Assembly (NCBI GenBank): GCA_014584575.1
Contig: JACTMP010000020.1
Span: forward strand, 1-42,328
Origin: Chloroflexota bacterium
GTDB lineage: Bacteria > Chloroflexota > Anaerolineae > Promineifilales > Promineifilaceae
Length of the DNA stretch: 42,328 nt
Direction of reading: 5' to 3'
Within the stretch, counting starts at the first letter, position 1, and each line of letters begins with the position of its first letter. The translations under genes were made by a program, and so were the position numbers. Positions 22,578-32,452 of the stretch are shown piece by piece. The notes under the pieces are model-generated. The model was given only the letters and a program-made list of their open reading frames with translations, made no database searches and was not told where the DNA came from.

Positions 22578-23423
22578 TTACACTTTCGGTTGGCGTGACA
22601 TGAACAGGTAGATACCCACCATGCCTGCCAGGATGATGATGACCGAGGCGGTGTACCAGTTCACGGCCGTGCCGCTGTGAAAATCTTCCGGTTGCGTGAA
22701 GATCGCTGCCAGCACCAACAACTGCCACAGGCCAATGCTTTCCAGGGGCACACGCCAACCGCTCCACCGCTCTTCCCGGCTGATCGCCAGTCCCCCCACG
22801 CCCAGCAACATGTGCCAGCCAGACAGCAGCCGGGCAGAGCGCGCCGCCAACGGCCACACCCACACGTCTATCAGCCAGTTGGGAAAGAGAAAACCGGCCA
22901 CCGCCAGCGCCACAAAAATCAGGCCAATTGCGCCCATGCTCAGCCGCGACAGGCGGGGGACACGCTTGTCGCCGGGGGCCAGGATGCGCGGGTCTTGCGG
23001 CCGATTGCGCAGCCAGATTACGGGCACCAGCACCGGCGTAACCGCATACAAAATGAGCCAGAGTTGAAACGGAAAGTGGTGAATGTCCATCTGGTCCCAA
23101 TGCAAAATTGTCACCAGCAGCATGGAAGTGGCAAAGGCCGTCACCGGTAGGAAGCCATTGGTCACACGATGCCAGACGCGGCCAAAAAGGGTGTGGGCAA
23201 ACAGATACGCCCCACCTAGATAACCGGCGCCGACATACATCGCCATCAGGTCGGGCCGGAATTGCCAGGCAAAATGGCGGCCGCTCTCCTGCGGGTAGAG
23301 ATATAAAATCAGAAAAGCCAGGACGAGAAAGGGAATGACCAGGGCAGCCACGACCCGTGTTTGGGTTAGAATACGGTCGGCCGGTTGATCGGAAGGAGTA
23401 GAAGAAATAACAGGTGTTTGCAT
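22578..23423 (-). CDS. Multi-pass membrane protein of unknown function
   Basis: A 281-residue protein with about eight hydrophobic segments (for example VVAALVIPFLVLAFLILYLY, LILYAVTPVLVPVIWL, IGLIFVALAVAGFLF and VIIILAGMVGIYLF). No enzymatic motif was recognised. Conserved-looking polar spots include HWDQMDIHHFPFQ in a loop and SGWHMLLGVGGLAISREERW. ATG at 23423 begins a hydrophilic N-terminal tail (about 20 residues) before the first helix. It is 29 bases from the methyltransferase gene and probably co-transcribed with it. The family is not identified. Confidence 0.7.
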   Translation of the reverse strand: MQTPVISSTPSDQPADRILTQTRVVAALVIPFLVLAFLILYLYPQESGRHFAWQFRPDLMAMYVGAGYLGGAYLFAHTLFGRVWHRVTNGFLPVTAFATSMLLVTILHWDQMDIHHFPFQLWLILYAVTPVLVPVIWLRNRPQDPRILAPGDKRVPRLSRLSMGAIGLIFVALAVAGFLFPNWLIDVWVWPLAARSARLLSGWHMLLGVGGLAISREERWSGWRVPLESIGLWQLLVLAAIFTQPEDFHSGTAVNWYTASVIIILAGMVGIYLFMSRQPKV

Positions 23424-23524
23424 GTCTTACTTCGCTCATTTGTTGTGGACGCAAAACGACACAGCATTCCTGCGGACCACACCTGTATTTTGACAGATTT
23501 TTGAGGATTGCAAAGGGGGAGGGA

Positions 23525-23712
23525 GGTGATTGGGTAAGAGGGACGATGCAGACTCTTGCCGCTCACGGTTTCATCTATAAAACGATACTGGGCAGAATAT
23601 CGTAGCTGTTTTGCCTGGCAAATTGTTCCAGTTGGTCAATTTGACTGGCAATGGTCGCTTCTTCCGCTTGACGCTGAGTTGAAACACGGGCATAAATCGC
23701 TGCTGTTTTCAT
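23525..23712 (-). pseudogene. Serine recombinase N-terminal remnant
   Basis: From ATG 23712 the frame reads MKTAAIYARVSTQRQAEEAT and continues for 45 codons to a stop at 23575. The Y-A-R-V-S segment with its catalytic serine is the resolvase/invertase start. The next conserved block, YRFIDETVSGKSLHRPSY, continues in a different frame, so there is a frameshift near 23590. Similarity ends at about 23525, far short of a full large serine recombinase. This is debris of a mobile element. The rest of the 23424-23741 gap shows nothing further. Confidence 0.82.
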
Positions 23713-23741
23713 CAGAATGACAGCATCACGAGTTTAAGAGC

Positions 23742-24743
23742 ATGACCAAAGTATTGATCACCGGTATTACCGGTTTTGTGGGCAGCGCGCTGGCGCGGGC
23801 ATTGGCGGCTGAGGGGGCGGAACTGTTTGGGCTGGTACGGCCGTCGGCCGACCGTTCGCGTCTGGATGGGTTGAATGTCACCTGGTTGGAAGGTGATGTT
23901 ACCGTCCGCGAATCGCTGGCGGGGATGTTTGACTGGGTGGATGCGGTCATCCATGCCGCCGGCATGTTAGGGCGGGCCGGTGTGCCCGAATCGGCTTACC
24001 ATCAACTACACGTCAACGGCACCAGCAATGTCTTGGGCGAAATTGAAAAGCTGGATAACCCGCCAAAGGTGTTATACGTCAGCAGCCCCGGCGTTTTAGG
24101 GCCAATCAGCGGGCCACCAGCCGACGAGAACGCCCCACACGCCCCTTCCAATGCGTATGAACGCAGCAAAGCGGCGGCGGAAATGGTGGCGCAGATTTTT
24201 GCCCGGCAGGGTACGCCGGTGGTGATCACCCGGCCGGAATTTATCTACGGGCCAACAGATTTGCACGTATTGGGGCTATTTCAGGCGATACAAAACGGCC
24301 GTTTCTTCACCATTGATCACGGCCGTGCCCTTTGCCACCCCACCTACATTGATGACGCCGTAGACGGGATGCTGCGCTGCCTGAAACAAGGGCAGCGCGG
24401 CCAGATTTACCACATCGGCGGGCCAAAACCGGTCACGTTTCGGGAGTTGGCGGATACGATTGCTACGGCCGTAGGCGTTCCCCCACCCTCGCGCAATCTG
24501 CCGCGCTGGTTAGCCATGGCCGGGGCTACCGCTCTGGAAATCGGCGGCGCTATGTTGAAATTCAGACCACCCCTCAGCCGCGATGGCGTCGCCTTTTTCA
24601 GTGACGCCCGCTCCTTTAGCTGGCAAAAAGCGCACCGGGAATTGGGCTATACCCCTCACTTTGATCTGGCAACCGGGGTGGCGCTGACGGTGGCGTGGTA
24701 TCAGGAACAAGGATTGTTGGAGAGATTGGAGATTGGAGATTAG
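23742..24743 (+). CDS. NAD(P)-dependent epimerase/dehydratase (extended SDR)
   Basis: A 333-residue extended SDR enzyme. The nucleotide-binding motif is GITGFVGSA near the N terminus, followed by HAAG (about 71-74). The active site is VSSPG with S114/S115 and AYERSK with Y139 and K143, and RPEFIYGP follows. It probably acts on a nucleotide-sugar or a 3-beta-hydroxysteroid-like substrate; the C-terminal hydrophobic helix region fits the latter subgroup too. It opens a plus-strand run of sugar-related genes. The TAG stop (24741-24743) lies in the left arm of a spacer hairpin. Confidence 0.85.
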   Translation: MTKVLITGITGFVGSALARALAAEGAELFGLVRPSADRSRLDGLNVTWLEGDVTVRESLAGMFDWVDAVIHAAGMLGRAGVPESAYHQLHVNGTSNVLGEIEKLDNPPKVLYVSSPGVLGPISGPPADENAPHAPSNAYERSKAAAEMVAQIFARQGTPVVITRPEFIYGPTDLHVLGLFQAIQNGRFFTIDHGRALCHPTYIDDAVDGMLRCLKQGQRGQIYHIGGPKPVTFRELADTIATAVGVPPPSRNLPRWLAMAGATALEIGGAMLKFRPPLSRDGVAFFSDARSFSWQKAHRELGYTPHFDLATGVALTVAWYQEQGLLERLEIGD

Positions 24744-24780
24744 AGATTGGGTAACCTTCAATCTCCAATCTCTAATCTCC
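24735..24780. repeat. Spacer hairpin of tandem GAGATTG units
   Basis: A perfect 16-bp stem (24735-24750 with 24765-24780) is made of degenerate GGAGATT units, which extend on the left to 24721. It contains the stop codon of the preceding gene. The same unit and plan recur at 31720-31782. Confidence 0.85.
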
Positions 24781-24798
24781 AAGCTCTGTCGAAAAAAA

Positions 24799-25695
24799 AT
24801 GCAAAATATCATACAGAAACAATCTATCAAATCCCTCTACACCCTGGCGCTGGCCGAGGGTGAAGGAGTGGGCACGGCTTACGAGTATTTTGCCAAGCGG
24901 CTGGTGTTACGGCCGTGGCTGCCCACCATCCCCCCGGTCAAACGGCTGCTCATTGCCGGGCTGCCGGAAAAGTATGGTTCCAGCCTGGATTACTTGCTGC
25001 TGGCGGAGGAGTTGGGGGCTACGGCCGTTGTCGCCGACGACCGCCCGGCAGCGATAGAAAAGTTTCAGGCATCATGGGCAAAAGCGCGGCAGATGGGGTG
25101 GCTGACGGCCGTGTCTCCAGACCTGTGTCTCGTGCAAAACATGGCAGAAATGGCCGAAGTGATCGGCCCGTTTGACCTGGCGATTTCCAACGAAGTGCTG
25201 CAACGCCTACCGGCAGCCGAACGCCGGGTTTACGTGCAGCGGCAGGGGGAATTGGCCACGGCCGTCGCCCTCTTCTGCCCCAACGCCGCCAACCCCGACC
25301 ACGCCGCCCACAGCGGCCTGGCTACCCTCCACCTCCCCGATCTCCTCTCTCTGTTCTCCTCATCACCGCATCAGGGCGAGGCAGGTGGGGCAGAATTTTT
25401 GGCGTCGGACCAGGCTACTACCCACCTGCCTCGCCCCTACACCCCATCACCGCATCACCCCATCACCCCATCACCCCATCACCTGCTCACCCGGTCAGGT
25501 TACATTGACATGCCCCCCTTCCCCACCGGCGTCAGCCGCAGCGCCGAACAGCGCGCCCAGGCCGAAAGTGGCGCGTTTGAGGCGCTGGTGATGTGGGGAT
25601 TGGGTTATTTTGCGCGGCTGGAACGGTGGCTGCCTACGGCCGTGCGCCGCCAGAAATCACACATCATCTATGCGCTGATAAACAGTAATCGGTGA
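24799..25695 (+). CDS. SAM-methyltransferase-like protein with repeat-derived insert
   Basis: A 298-residue protein. KRLLIAGLPEKYGSSLDYLLLA looks like a Rossmann SAM-binding start, and FDLAISNEVLQRLPAAERRVYV fits the post-motif region of class I methyltransferases. LVVADDRP-like text marks the acidic end of strand 2. Residues about 192-236 are not protein-like: they are encoded by an inverted repeat (25374-25436) and a CATCACCC-type simple repeat. The original fold resumes with SGYIDMPPFPTGVSRS. ATG at 24799 is chosen; no ribosome site is obvious. The substrate is unknown, and glycan or lipid methylation is suggested by the neighbours. Confidence 0.55.
   Translation: MQNIIQKQSIKSLYTLALAEGEGVGTAYEYFAKRLVLRPWLPTIPPVKRLLIAGLPEKYGSSLDYLLLAEELGATAVVADDRPAAIEKFQASWAKARQMGWLTAVSPDLCLVQNMAEMAEVIGPFDLAISNEVLQRLPAAERRVYVQRQGELATAVALFCPNAANPDHAAHSGLATLHLPDLLSLFSSSPHQGEAGGAEFLASDQATTHLPRPYTPSPHHPITPSPHHLLTRSGYIDMPPFPTGVSRSAEQRAQAESGAFEALVMWGLGYFARLERWLPTAVRRQKSHIIYALINSNR
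25374..25436. repeat. Palindromic element inserted in frame inside a gene
   Basis: GGGCGAGGCAGGTGGG (25374-25389) and its perfect reverse complement (25421-25436) flank 31 bases. The GGGCGAGGCAG core matches the tandem elements at 21136-21282. A CATCACCCC-type tandem stretch follows to about 25490. The reading frame of the methyltransferase-like gene stays open through both. Confidence 0.88.
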
Positions 25696-25712
25696 ACTGA
25701 TTACCGATTACT
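25684..25712. repeat. Spacer hairpin of GATTACC units
   Basis: AGTAATCGGT (25684-25693) pairs with ACCGATTACT (25703-25712). More GATTACC-like units follow to 25725. It overlaps the stop of the preceding gene. The same units reappear at 26771-26806 and, as three tandem copies without a hairpin, at 28285-28307. Confidence 0.8.
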
Positions 25713-25743
25713 GATTACCGATCACCCATCACCTACGCTATAA

Positions 25744-26754
<1,011 letters not shown>

Positions 26755-26770
26755 TGCGTAATTCGTAACC

Positions 26771-26806
26771 CGTAACCCGTAATCGGTAATCGGTTCACGG
26801 GTTACG
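26771..26806. repeat. Spacer hairpin of GTAACC units
   Basis: CGTAACCCGT (26771-26780) pairs with ACGGGTTACG (26797-26806). Flanking CGTAATTCGTAACC and ATCACGGGTAACG extend the tandem pattern. It lies 16 bases after the gmd stop. Confidence 0.75.
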
Positions 26807-26842
26807 GATCACGGGTAACGAGCAACAAGCAAGGAACTCAAC

Positions 26843-28261
26843 ATGAGCGACATCAAATTCGGGACGGACGGCTGGCGGGGGCGGATTGCCGAGGATTATA
26901 CGTTTGATAATGTGCGCCGCTGCGCGCAGGGGTTTGCCAACTTCATCCACCAGCAAGGGCTGGCAGAAAAGGGCATTGTGATTGGGTATGACAAACGCTT
27001 TCAGGCGGAGTTTTTTGCAGCGGCGGCGGCGGAAGTGCTGGCGGCCAATGATATTCGCGTCTGGCTGACAGATGGGGCCACGCCGACGCCCACCATTTCT
27101 TATGCGGTGGTGGATAAACAGGCCGGTGGGGCGGTTAACATTACCGCCAGCCATAATCCCCCCTGGGACTGCGGCTTTAAGGTGCGCGACCCGTTGGGCG
27201 GGGCCATTCCGCCCGCAGATTTGAAGAAAATTGAGGCGGCTATCCCTGCCCTGGATGGGGTGAAACGAATGAAGCTGGACGATGCGCTGAGCGACGGCCG
27301 TGTCCACATCTTCGACCCCGCCCCCGCCTACATCGCTCAATTGCACCGGCTGGTGGACATTGAGGCCATCAAAAATGCCGGTTTCAACGTGCTGGTAGAT
27401 TGTATGTGGGGCAACGGGGCCGGCTGGTTTCCGCGGTTGCTGGCCGACGGCCGTACCCACCTCACCGAAGTCCACAACGAACGCAACCCCATCTACCCCC
27501 ACATGACCCGCCCCGAACCCATTCCGCCGAATGTGGATCACGGCCTCAGCATGGCCGCCAGCGTGGGGGCGGATGTGGTCATCATCAACGATGGCGACGC
27601 TGACCGCGTGGGGTTTGGCGATGAAAACGGGCAGTTTATGGATCAACTGCGCGTCTACGGGCTGATGGGCTACTACCTGTTGGAAGTGCGCGGCGAGCGC
27701 GGGCCGATTGTTAAAACCATTTCCACCACCAAAATGCTGAACAAACTGGGCCAGATTTACGGTGTGCCGGTGCATGAAACCGGCGTGGGCTTCAAATACA
27801 TCGCCCCCAAAATGGTGGAAGTGGATGGGTTGATCGGCGGCGAGGAGAGCGGCGGCTACGCCTTCCGAGGGCACGTGCCGGAACGGGATGGCCTTCTGGC
27901 CGGGCTGTATATGCTGGACATGATGCGGCTGACGGGTAAGAAGCCGTCAGAACTGCTGGCGGCGCTGTTTGAACTGGTTGGCCCCCACTTTTACAACCGG
28001 GTGGATTCGACCTTTGACCAGGGGCGAAGGGCGGAAATCTGGCACAATGTGGATGCGGCACGGCCGTCTACCATTGGCGGCCTCAAAGTCACCGATATTG
28101 TCACCATAGACGGGCATCAGTTTGTCATGGAAGATGGCGGCTGGCTGTTGGTGCGCTTTAGCGGCACCGAACCCATTATCCGTGTCTACTGCGAAACGAC
28201 GCACGAAGACCGCGTACAGGCCATCCTGGAAGACGGCCTGCGCCTGGCAGGTCTGCAATAG
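26843..28261 (+). CDS. Phosphoglucomutase/phosphomannomutase family
   Basis: A 472-residue alpha-D-phosphohexomutase that interconverts hexose-6-phosphate and hexose-1-phosphate. Domain 1 has the phosphoserine loop TASHNPP (S103), domain 2 the Mg site DGDADR (D250, D252, D254), domain 3 the sugar loop GGEESGG (from about 333), and domain 4 the phosphate-binding [10 protein letters not shown]. All four key loops are intact. It could feed gmd via mannose-1-phosphate. Whether it prefers glucose or mannose cannot be told from sequence. ATG at 26843. Confidence 0.93.
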   Translation: MSDIKFGTDGWRGRIAEDYTFDNVRRCAQGFANFIHQQGLAEKGIVIGYDKRFQAEFFAAAAAEVLAANDIRVWLTDGATPTPTISYAVVDKQAGGAVNITASHNPPWDCGFKVRDPLGGAIPPADLKKIEAAIPALDGVKRMKLDDALSDGRVHIFDPAPAYIAQLHRLVDIEAIKNAGFNVLVDCMWGNGAGWFPRLLADGRTHLTEVHNERNPIYPHMTRPEPIPPNVDHGLSMAASVGADVVIINDGDADRVGFGDENGQFMDQLRVYGLMGYYLLEVRGERGPIVKTISTTKMLNKLGQIYGVPVHETGVGFKYIAPKMVEVDGLIGGEESGGYAFRGHVPERDGLLAGLYMLDMMRLTGKKPSELLAALFELVGPHFYNRVDSTFDQGRRAEIWHNVDAARPSTIGGLKVTDIVTIDGHQFVMEDGGWLLVRFSGTEPIIRVYCETTHEDRVQAILEDGLRLAGLQ

Positions 28262-28307
28262 GTCAGCCACACCCATCAGCGATCCGATTACCGATTACCG
28301 ATTACCG

Positions 28308-29108
28308 ATGCTCATAGACACCCACTGCCATCTGGACTTTTATCGCTTTGATGCCGACCGGACAGCCGTGGTGGCGCGGGCGGCGGCGGCGGGGGTGGCG
28401 CGCATCGTTGTGCCGGCGATTGATCTGGAAAGCTGCACGGCCGTACTCGCCCTGACCGAACAGTTCCCCACAGTGTACGCGGCGGTAGGCGTTCATCCCA
28501 ATTCAACGGCCGATTGGCAAGATGGCTGGCGGGATAAGCTGCACGACCTGGCGCAGCATGAAAAAGTGGTGGCGATTGGCGAAATTGGGCTGGACTACCA
28601 TTGGGACAAATCGCCCCACCCGGTGCAGCATCATGCCTTCCGACAGCAGCTAGAACTGGCGGCGGAACTAGATTTGCCGGTGATTGTACACAACCGGGAA
28701 GCCAGCGCCGATGTGGTCAGGATGCTGCGCGAGACGCCGGGTAAAGGGGTGCTGCACTCGTTCGCCGCCGATTGGGACACGGCCGTGCAGGTGCTAGAGA
28801 TGGGCTATTACCTCGGCTTCACCGGGCCGGTGACGTACAAAAAAGCAACCGAATTGCGAGCCATTGCCGCGCGTGCGCCGCTGGATCGGATTGTGGTGGA
28901 GACAGACGCACCCTATCTGGCGCCGGAACAGGGCGATGGGGCATCGCGGGGCAAACGGCCGTCGCGCAATGAACCGGCTTTTGTCACCCAGGTAGCGGCG
29001 CGGATAGCGCAGGAGAGGGGGATGGATACGGCCGTGTTTGCCCACCATACCACCCAAAATGCGGCCCGATTGTTTCCCAGGATGAAATGGGATGAAATTG
29101 GAGATTAG
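28308..29108 (+). CDS. TatD-family metal-dependent hydrolase
   Basis: A 266-residue TIM-barrel amidohydrolase-like nuclease of the TatD family, with 3'-5' DNase-type activity in characterised members. Metal ligands are visible as LIDTHCHLDFY (His, His), IGEIGLDYHW (Glu), VIVHNREA (His), LHSFAAD (His) and ETDAPYLAP (Asp). ATG at 28308 is chosen; the frame is open upstream only because it runs antisense or out of frame through the mutase gene. The spacer before it has three GATTACC units. It overlaps the GT2 gene by 17 bases. Confidence 0.92.
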   Translation: MLIDTHCHLDFYRFDADRTAVVARAAAAGVARIVVPAIDLESCTAVLALTEQFPTVYAAVGVHPNSTADWQDGWRDKLHDLAQHEKVVAIGEIGLDYHWDKSPHPVQHHAFRQQLELAAELDLPVIVHNREASADVVRMLRETPGKGVLHSFAADWDTAVQVLEMGYYLGFTGPVTYKKATELRAIAARAPLDRIVVETDAPYLAPEQGDGASRGKRPSRNEPAFVTQVAARIAQERGMDTAVFAHHTTQNAARLFPRMKWDEIGD

Positions 29109-30033
29109 GTTGTCTATTGTGATTGTCAGTTGGAACGTGCGCGAGTTGCTGCGGGATTGTTTGCGTTCCATTGAGCAGACACAGGGAGATCTGACCGTTG
29201 AGGTGATTGTGGTAGACAGCGCCTCCGCCGATGGCAGCCCGGCCATGGTCGCCGCCGAGTTCCCACAGGTGACGTTGATTGCCTCTGACGAGAACGTTGG
29301 CTTTCCATGGGGGAACAATATGGGGATTGCCAAAGCGCACGGCCGTTATATACTACTGCTTAATCCAGACACCATTCTCCATGAAAACGCCCTGGTTCAC
29401 ATGGTGGATTACCTGGAAAAGCATCTGGATGTAGGCGTCGTGGGAGCGCAATTGCTAAATGAAGATGGTTCGGTGCAATCGTCCCGCCGCCGATTTCCTA
29501 CCTTGATAACTGCATTTTTTGAAAGCACCTGGCTGCAATCCAGAGCGCCGCAGCGCATTTTGAACCGGTATTACGCGCTGGACATTGCCGATGACCAGAC
29601 GGCGGACGTGGATTGGGTGATGGGCGCCTGCCTGATGACGCGGCAAGAGATTGCCCGCACCGTCGGCGGCATGGACGAAGGGTACTTCATGTACTCGGAG
29701 GAACTGGACTGGTGCCGCCGCATTAAAATGGCCGGGTGGCGGGTGGTCTATTTGCCCGCGGCCCAGGTCACACATTACCAGGGCAAGAGCAGCGAACAGG
29801 TAGTAGCGCAGCGCCATATTTATTTTAACCAGGCCAAGTTACGCTACTTTCGGAAATATCACGGCCGTGTCCCCGCCCTCATCCTGCGCCTGTTCCTGCT
29901 GCTAAACTATCTGGCGCAGATGGCCCTGGAAGCAGGCAAGGGGGTGGTGGGGCACAAACGGCCGTTACGCTGGCAACGTGTTCAGGCATATTGGTTAGTG
30001 TTACGGTCTGGTTTGCGGCCGGCCGGTTATTGA
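29092..30033 (+). CDS. Family 2 glycosyltransferase (rhamnosyltransferase-like)
   Basis: A 313-residue GT-A fold enzyme. LSIVIVSWNVRELLRDCLRSI is the typical GT2 start. VIVVDSASADGSPAMVA, ENVGFPWGNNMGI and ILLLNPDTI are the nucleotide-binding and metal-site blocks. DWVMGACLMTRQEI and DEGYFMYSEELDWCRR (the ED catalytic base region) complete it. The C-terminal segment (IYFNQAKLRYFRKYH ... LLNYLAQMALEAG) is membrane-associating. It is likely to add a 6-deoxy or other sugar to a surface glycan. It is translationally coupled to the tatD-like gene. Confidence 0.9.
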   Translation: MKLEIRLSIVIVSWNVRELLRDCLRSIEQTQGDLTVEVIVVDSASADGSPAMVAAEFPQVTLIASDENVGFPWGNNMGIAKAHGRYILLLNPDTILHENALVHMVDYLEKHLDVGVVGAQLLNEDGSVQSSRRRFPTLITAFFESTWLQSRAPQRILNRYYALDIADDQTADVDWVMGACLMTRQEIARTVGGMDEGYFMYSEELDWCRRIKMAGWRVVYLPAAQVTHYQGKSSEQVVAQRHIYFNQAKLRYFRKYHGRVPALILRLFLLLNYLAQMALEAGKGVVGHKRPLRWQRVQAYWLVLRSGLRPAGY

Positions 30034-30086
30034 GTTAAGGGTGGCGCGGTTAGAAACCGGCCACAGTCATTATTGAAGGTGAAACC

Positions 30087-30437
30087 ATGAAAACCCACAA
30101 AGTCACCATTGAATTGTCGGACACCGATTACAATTTGCTCAAGGAGATGGCAGACGCCTCCAAATGGCCGCTGCAAGAAGTGATTATGCAGTGCATCCAG
30201 GCTGGCATGCCCCCCACTCTCAGCAAAGTGCCCGAAGCATTTCATCAGGATTTAATCGCCCTGAATAGTATGAACGACCGGGACTTGATGAAGGTAGCCG
30301 ACGGCCGTTGGCCGGAACCGGCCAATCAGACCGAATTGCACCGCAAAGCTGACTTTGCCTCTTTGCGCCGCACCTATGCTCTCTCTTTGCTTAAATGGCG
30401 CGGTCATCCCATCATTGCCGAAGATGTGCTGTTGTAA
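30087..30437 (+). CDS. RHH-like small protein, orphan
   Basis: A 116-residue protein: MKTHKVTIELSDTDYNLLKEMADASKWPLQEVIMQCIQ is a ribbon-helix-helix-like start. The C-terminal FASLRRTYALSLLKWRGHPI matches the layout of the RHH partner of the HNH gene at 7457-7819. A good ribosome site (AAGGTG) precedes ATG 30087. No HNH or other partner follows, so it is probably an orphan half of an RHH/HNH module inserted in the glycan cluster. ACGGCCGT at 30301 encodes its DGR. Confidence 0.6.
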   Translation: MKTHKVTIELSDTDYNLLKEMADASKWPLQEVIMQCIQAGMPPTLSKVPEAFHQDLIALNSMNDRDLMKVADGRWPEPANQTELHRKADFASLRRTYALSLLKWRGHPIIAEDVLL

Positions 30438-30458
30438 GTGGGTGGCAGGTGGCAGGTA

Positions 30459-30481
30459 GCAAGTGGCAGGTAGTTACTTGC
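30459..30481. repeat. Spacer repeat of GGCAGGT/ACTTGC units with short hairpin
   Basis: GCAAGT (30459-30464) and ACTTGC (30476-30481) pair. The surrounding bases 30440-30500 are made of degenerate GTGGCAG and ACTTGC tandem units. It follows the stop of the RHH gene by about 20 bases. Confidence 0.6.
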
Positions 30482-30510
30482 AACTTGCGACTTGCAGCAT
30501 GCAACCAGCT

Positions 30511-31728
30511 ATGAAGATTGGGTTGGTGACAGGCGAATACCCGCCCCTGCAAGGCGGGGTAGGCGCATTTACACAGGAATTGGCCAAAGCATTGGCCGAA
30601 CAGGGACACGACATTCACATTATGACCCGGCGAGGCATACAACCGCCGGGCTTATCAGACGCCAAACGCAAACCGGGAGAGCCATTCCACTTACCCTTTG
30701 CCCAACTTTATCCCTTCATCAACCGCTGGCGCTGGCCTTCGATGGCCAGAATTGCCGACTGGGCGCTGCGGCATGAATTCGACGTGGTCAATATCCAATA
30801 CCAACCGGCGGCCTACAACATGCGCAGCCCGGCCATCAACTTCCTTCCCTGGCGGTTGAAAGGTATTACCACCACCGTTGTCACCTTTCACGATTTGCGC
30901 GTACCGTATCTGTTCCCCAAAGCGGGGCGGCTGCGGCAGACGGCCGTGAACTTCATGGCGCGGCAGGCAAACGGCGTGATTGCCACAAATCCAGCGGATT
31001 ATATAACCCTTCAGAGATGGGGAGATTGGGAGATTGGCGGTGATCTGTCAGGGAGATTGGTGCAAATTCCCATTGGCAGCAATATCAATGCCAGAGAGGT
31101 AACGGCCGCAGAAGTCACGGCCGTGCGCCGCCAATTGGGTCTAAACAACACCGATTGTCTACTTGGCTACTTTGGCTTTTTACACGAAAGCAAAGGAGCG
31201 GATCGGCTGCTGCAAGCGTTGGCGGAATTGCCGGAACATGTGCATGTGGTGTTCATTGGCGGGCGCACCGGCAGCAGCGATGAGGCTAATAACCAGGCAT
31301 TCTATGAACAGCTAGACAGTTTCATCAACCGGCATAACCTGAGCAGTCGGGTACATTGGACGGGTTTTGTGTCTGATTATGACGTGTCGGCTTACCTGAC
31401 GGCCGTAGACCTGATGGTGCTGCCCTACCGGGATGGCGCATCACTGCGGCGGGGCACGCTCATGGCGGCATTGGCGCACGGCCGTGCCCTGCTCACCACC
31501 CACCCCATGGCCCCTACCCCCGAACTGGTACACGGCCAAAATGTCTGGCTCGTTCCGCCAGATGATCCGGCAAGCCTGGCTGAGGCTATTCAGCATTTAC
31601 TGGCGGACACCAACTTGCGCCACCGGTTGGGGCAGAACGCGACGGCCGTCGCCGACCTGTTCACCTGGGATAAAATTGCGGCACAGACAGGGGCGTTTTT
31701 CATGCAGCTTCGTGACGGAGGAGATTAG
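30511..31728 (+). CDS. Family 4 glycosyltransferase
   Basis: A GT-B fold enzyme of about 405 residues. MKIGLVTGEYPPLQGGVGAFTQELAKAL is the GT4 N-terminal glycine loop. GYFGFLHESKGADRLLQALAEL begins the C-terminal Rossmann domain, and the VDLMVLPYRDGASLRRGTLMAALAHGRALLTT block corresponds to the EX7E region. In it the first Glu seems replaced (RDGASLRRGTL), as in several GT4 subgroups. ATG at 30511 is preferred to 30499. The stop (31726-31728) is inside a spacer hairpin. It probably extends the same glycan as the GT2. Confidence 0.85.
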   Translation: MKIGLVTGEYPPLQGGVGAFTQELAKALAEQGHDIHIMTRRGIQPPGLSDAKRKPGEPFHLPFAQLYPFINRWRWPSMARIADWALRHEFDVVNIQYQPAAYNMRSPAINFLPWRLKGITTTVVTFHDLRVPYLFPKAGRLRQTAVNFMARQANGVIATNPADYITLQRWGDWEIGGDLSGRLVQIPIGSNINAREVTAAEVTAVRRQLGLNNTDCLLGYFGFLHESKGADRLLQALAELPEHVHVVFIGGRTGSSDEANNQAFYEQLDSFINRHNLSSRVHWTGFVSDYDVSAYLTAVDLMVLPYRDGASLRRGTLMAALAHGRALLTTHPMAPTPELVHGQNVWLVPPDDPASLAEAIQHLLADTNLRHRLGQNATAVADLFTWDKIAAQTGAFFMQLRDGGD

Positions 31729-31782
31729 GAGATTGAGAGATTGAGAGATTGGGAGGTTGAATCTCTCAATCTCCTAATCTCC
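31720..31782. repeat. Spacer hairpin, perfect 23-bp stem of GAGATTG units
   Basis: Arms at 31720-31742 and 31760-31782 are perfect reverse complements, and each is a run of degenerate GAGATTG/GGAGATTA units. It contains the stop of the GT4 gene. It has the same unit as 24735-24780, seven kb away. Confidence 0.9.
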
Positions 31783-31814
31783 CAATCTCTCTGTCGCCAG
31801 ACGAGTAATTGACG

Positions 31815-32414
31815 ATGATTGATGAAACCTACCAACGATTTGCAGAGCGGTATGCGGCGGGGCCGGTACCCTGGGATAACCCGGAGCCGCCGCCGGAAGT
31901 GATCGCGTTAACGGCCGTACTGCCACCGGGTCGCGCGCTCGATTTGGGCTGCGGTTACGGCCGTACCACCATCTACCTGGCGCAGCATGGCTGGCTGGTA
32001 GATGGCGTTGATTTTATCTCCCAGGCCATTGCCGGGGCGCGGCAGCGGGCCGCCGCCGCCGGAGTTTCAGAGAAGGCCACATTTTATGAGGCATCGGTGA
32101 CGGAACTGGGGTTTTTGCCCGGCCGTTACCAACTGGCAATTGATGTGGGCTGTATGCACGCCCTGAGTGAACCGCAGCGGTTGGCCTACCGGGATGAGCT
32201 AATGCACCTGCTGGAACCCGGCGCAACCTATTTGCTGTTTGCCCGATTGGGCGCCAGAGATGGAGAAGAAGGGCCACGCGGGATTGAGGAGACGGCCGTA
32301 CACGCCCTCTTTGCCGCCGATTTTGTGCTGGAAAAAAGCGAAATTGGCGTCACCCACGTCGAAGACAAAAGCTGGCAGTCGGGCTGGTTCTGGTATCGCC
32401 GCCACAGCCGATAA
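31815..32414 (+). CDS. Class I SAM-dependent methyltransferase
   Basis: A 199-residue protein of the TehB/thiopurine-methyltransferase-like type. PWDNPEPPPEVI is the substrate-side N terminus. GRALDLGCGYGRTTIYLAQHG is SAM motif I, VDGVDFISQAI is motif II, and LAIDVGCMHALSEPQRLAYRDEL is the post-motif region typical of this group. TWQ-like WQSGWFWYRR ends the protein. ATG at 31815 is chosen; a TTG at 31809 is possible. It is likely a detoxifying or small-molecule methyltransferase at the end of the plus-strand run. Confidence 0.87.
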   Translation: MIDETYQRFAERYAAGPVPWDNPEPPPEVIALTAVLPPGRALDLGCGYGRTTIYLAQHGWLVDGVDFISQAIAGARQRAAAAGVSEKATFYEASVTELGFLPGRYQLAIDVGCMHALSEPQRLAYRDELMHLLEPGATYLLFARLGARDGEEGPRGIEETAVHALFAADFVLEKSEIGVTHVEDKSWQSGWFWYRRHSR

Positions 32415-32452
32415 CTCATCCATCCTTGTCTTGATGGTGATAACGTCACTGG

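Noticed and set aside
22549..23454. Long upstream extension of the AviRa-like reading frame
   Set aside because: The extension is out of frame on the same strand as the membrane-protein gene, has Arg/Pro/Gly-rich composition typical of GC-rich shadow frames, and adds no conserved sequence.
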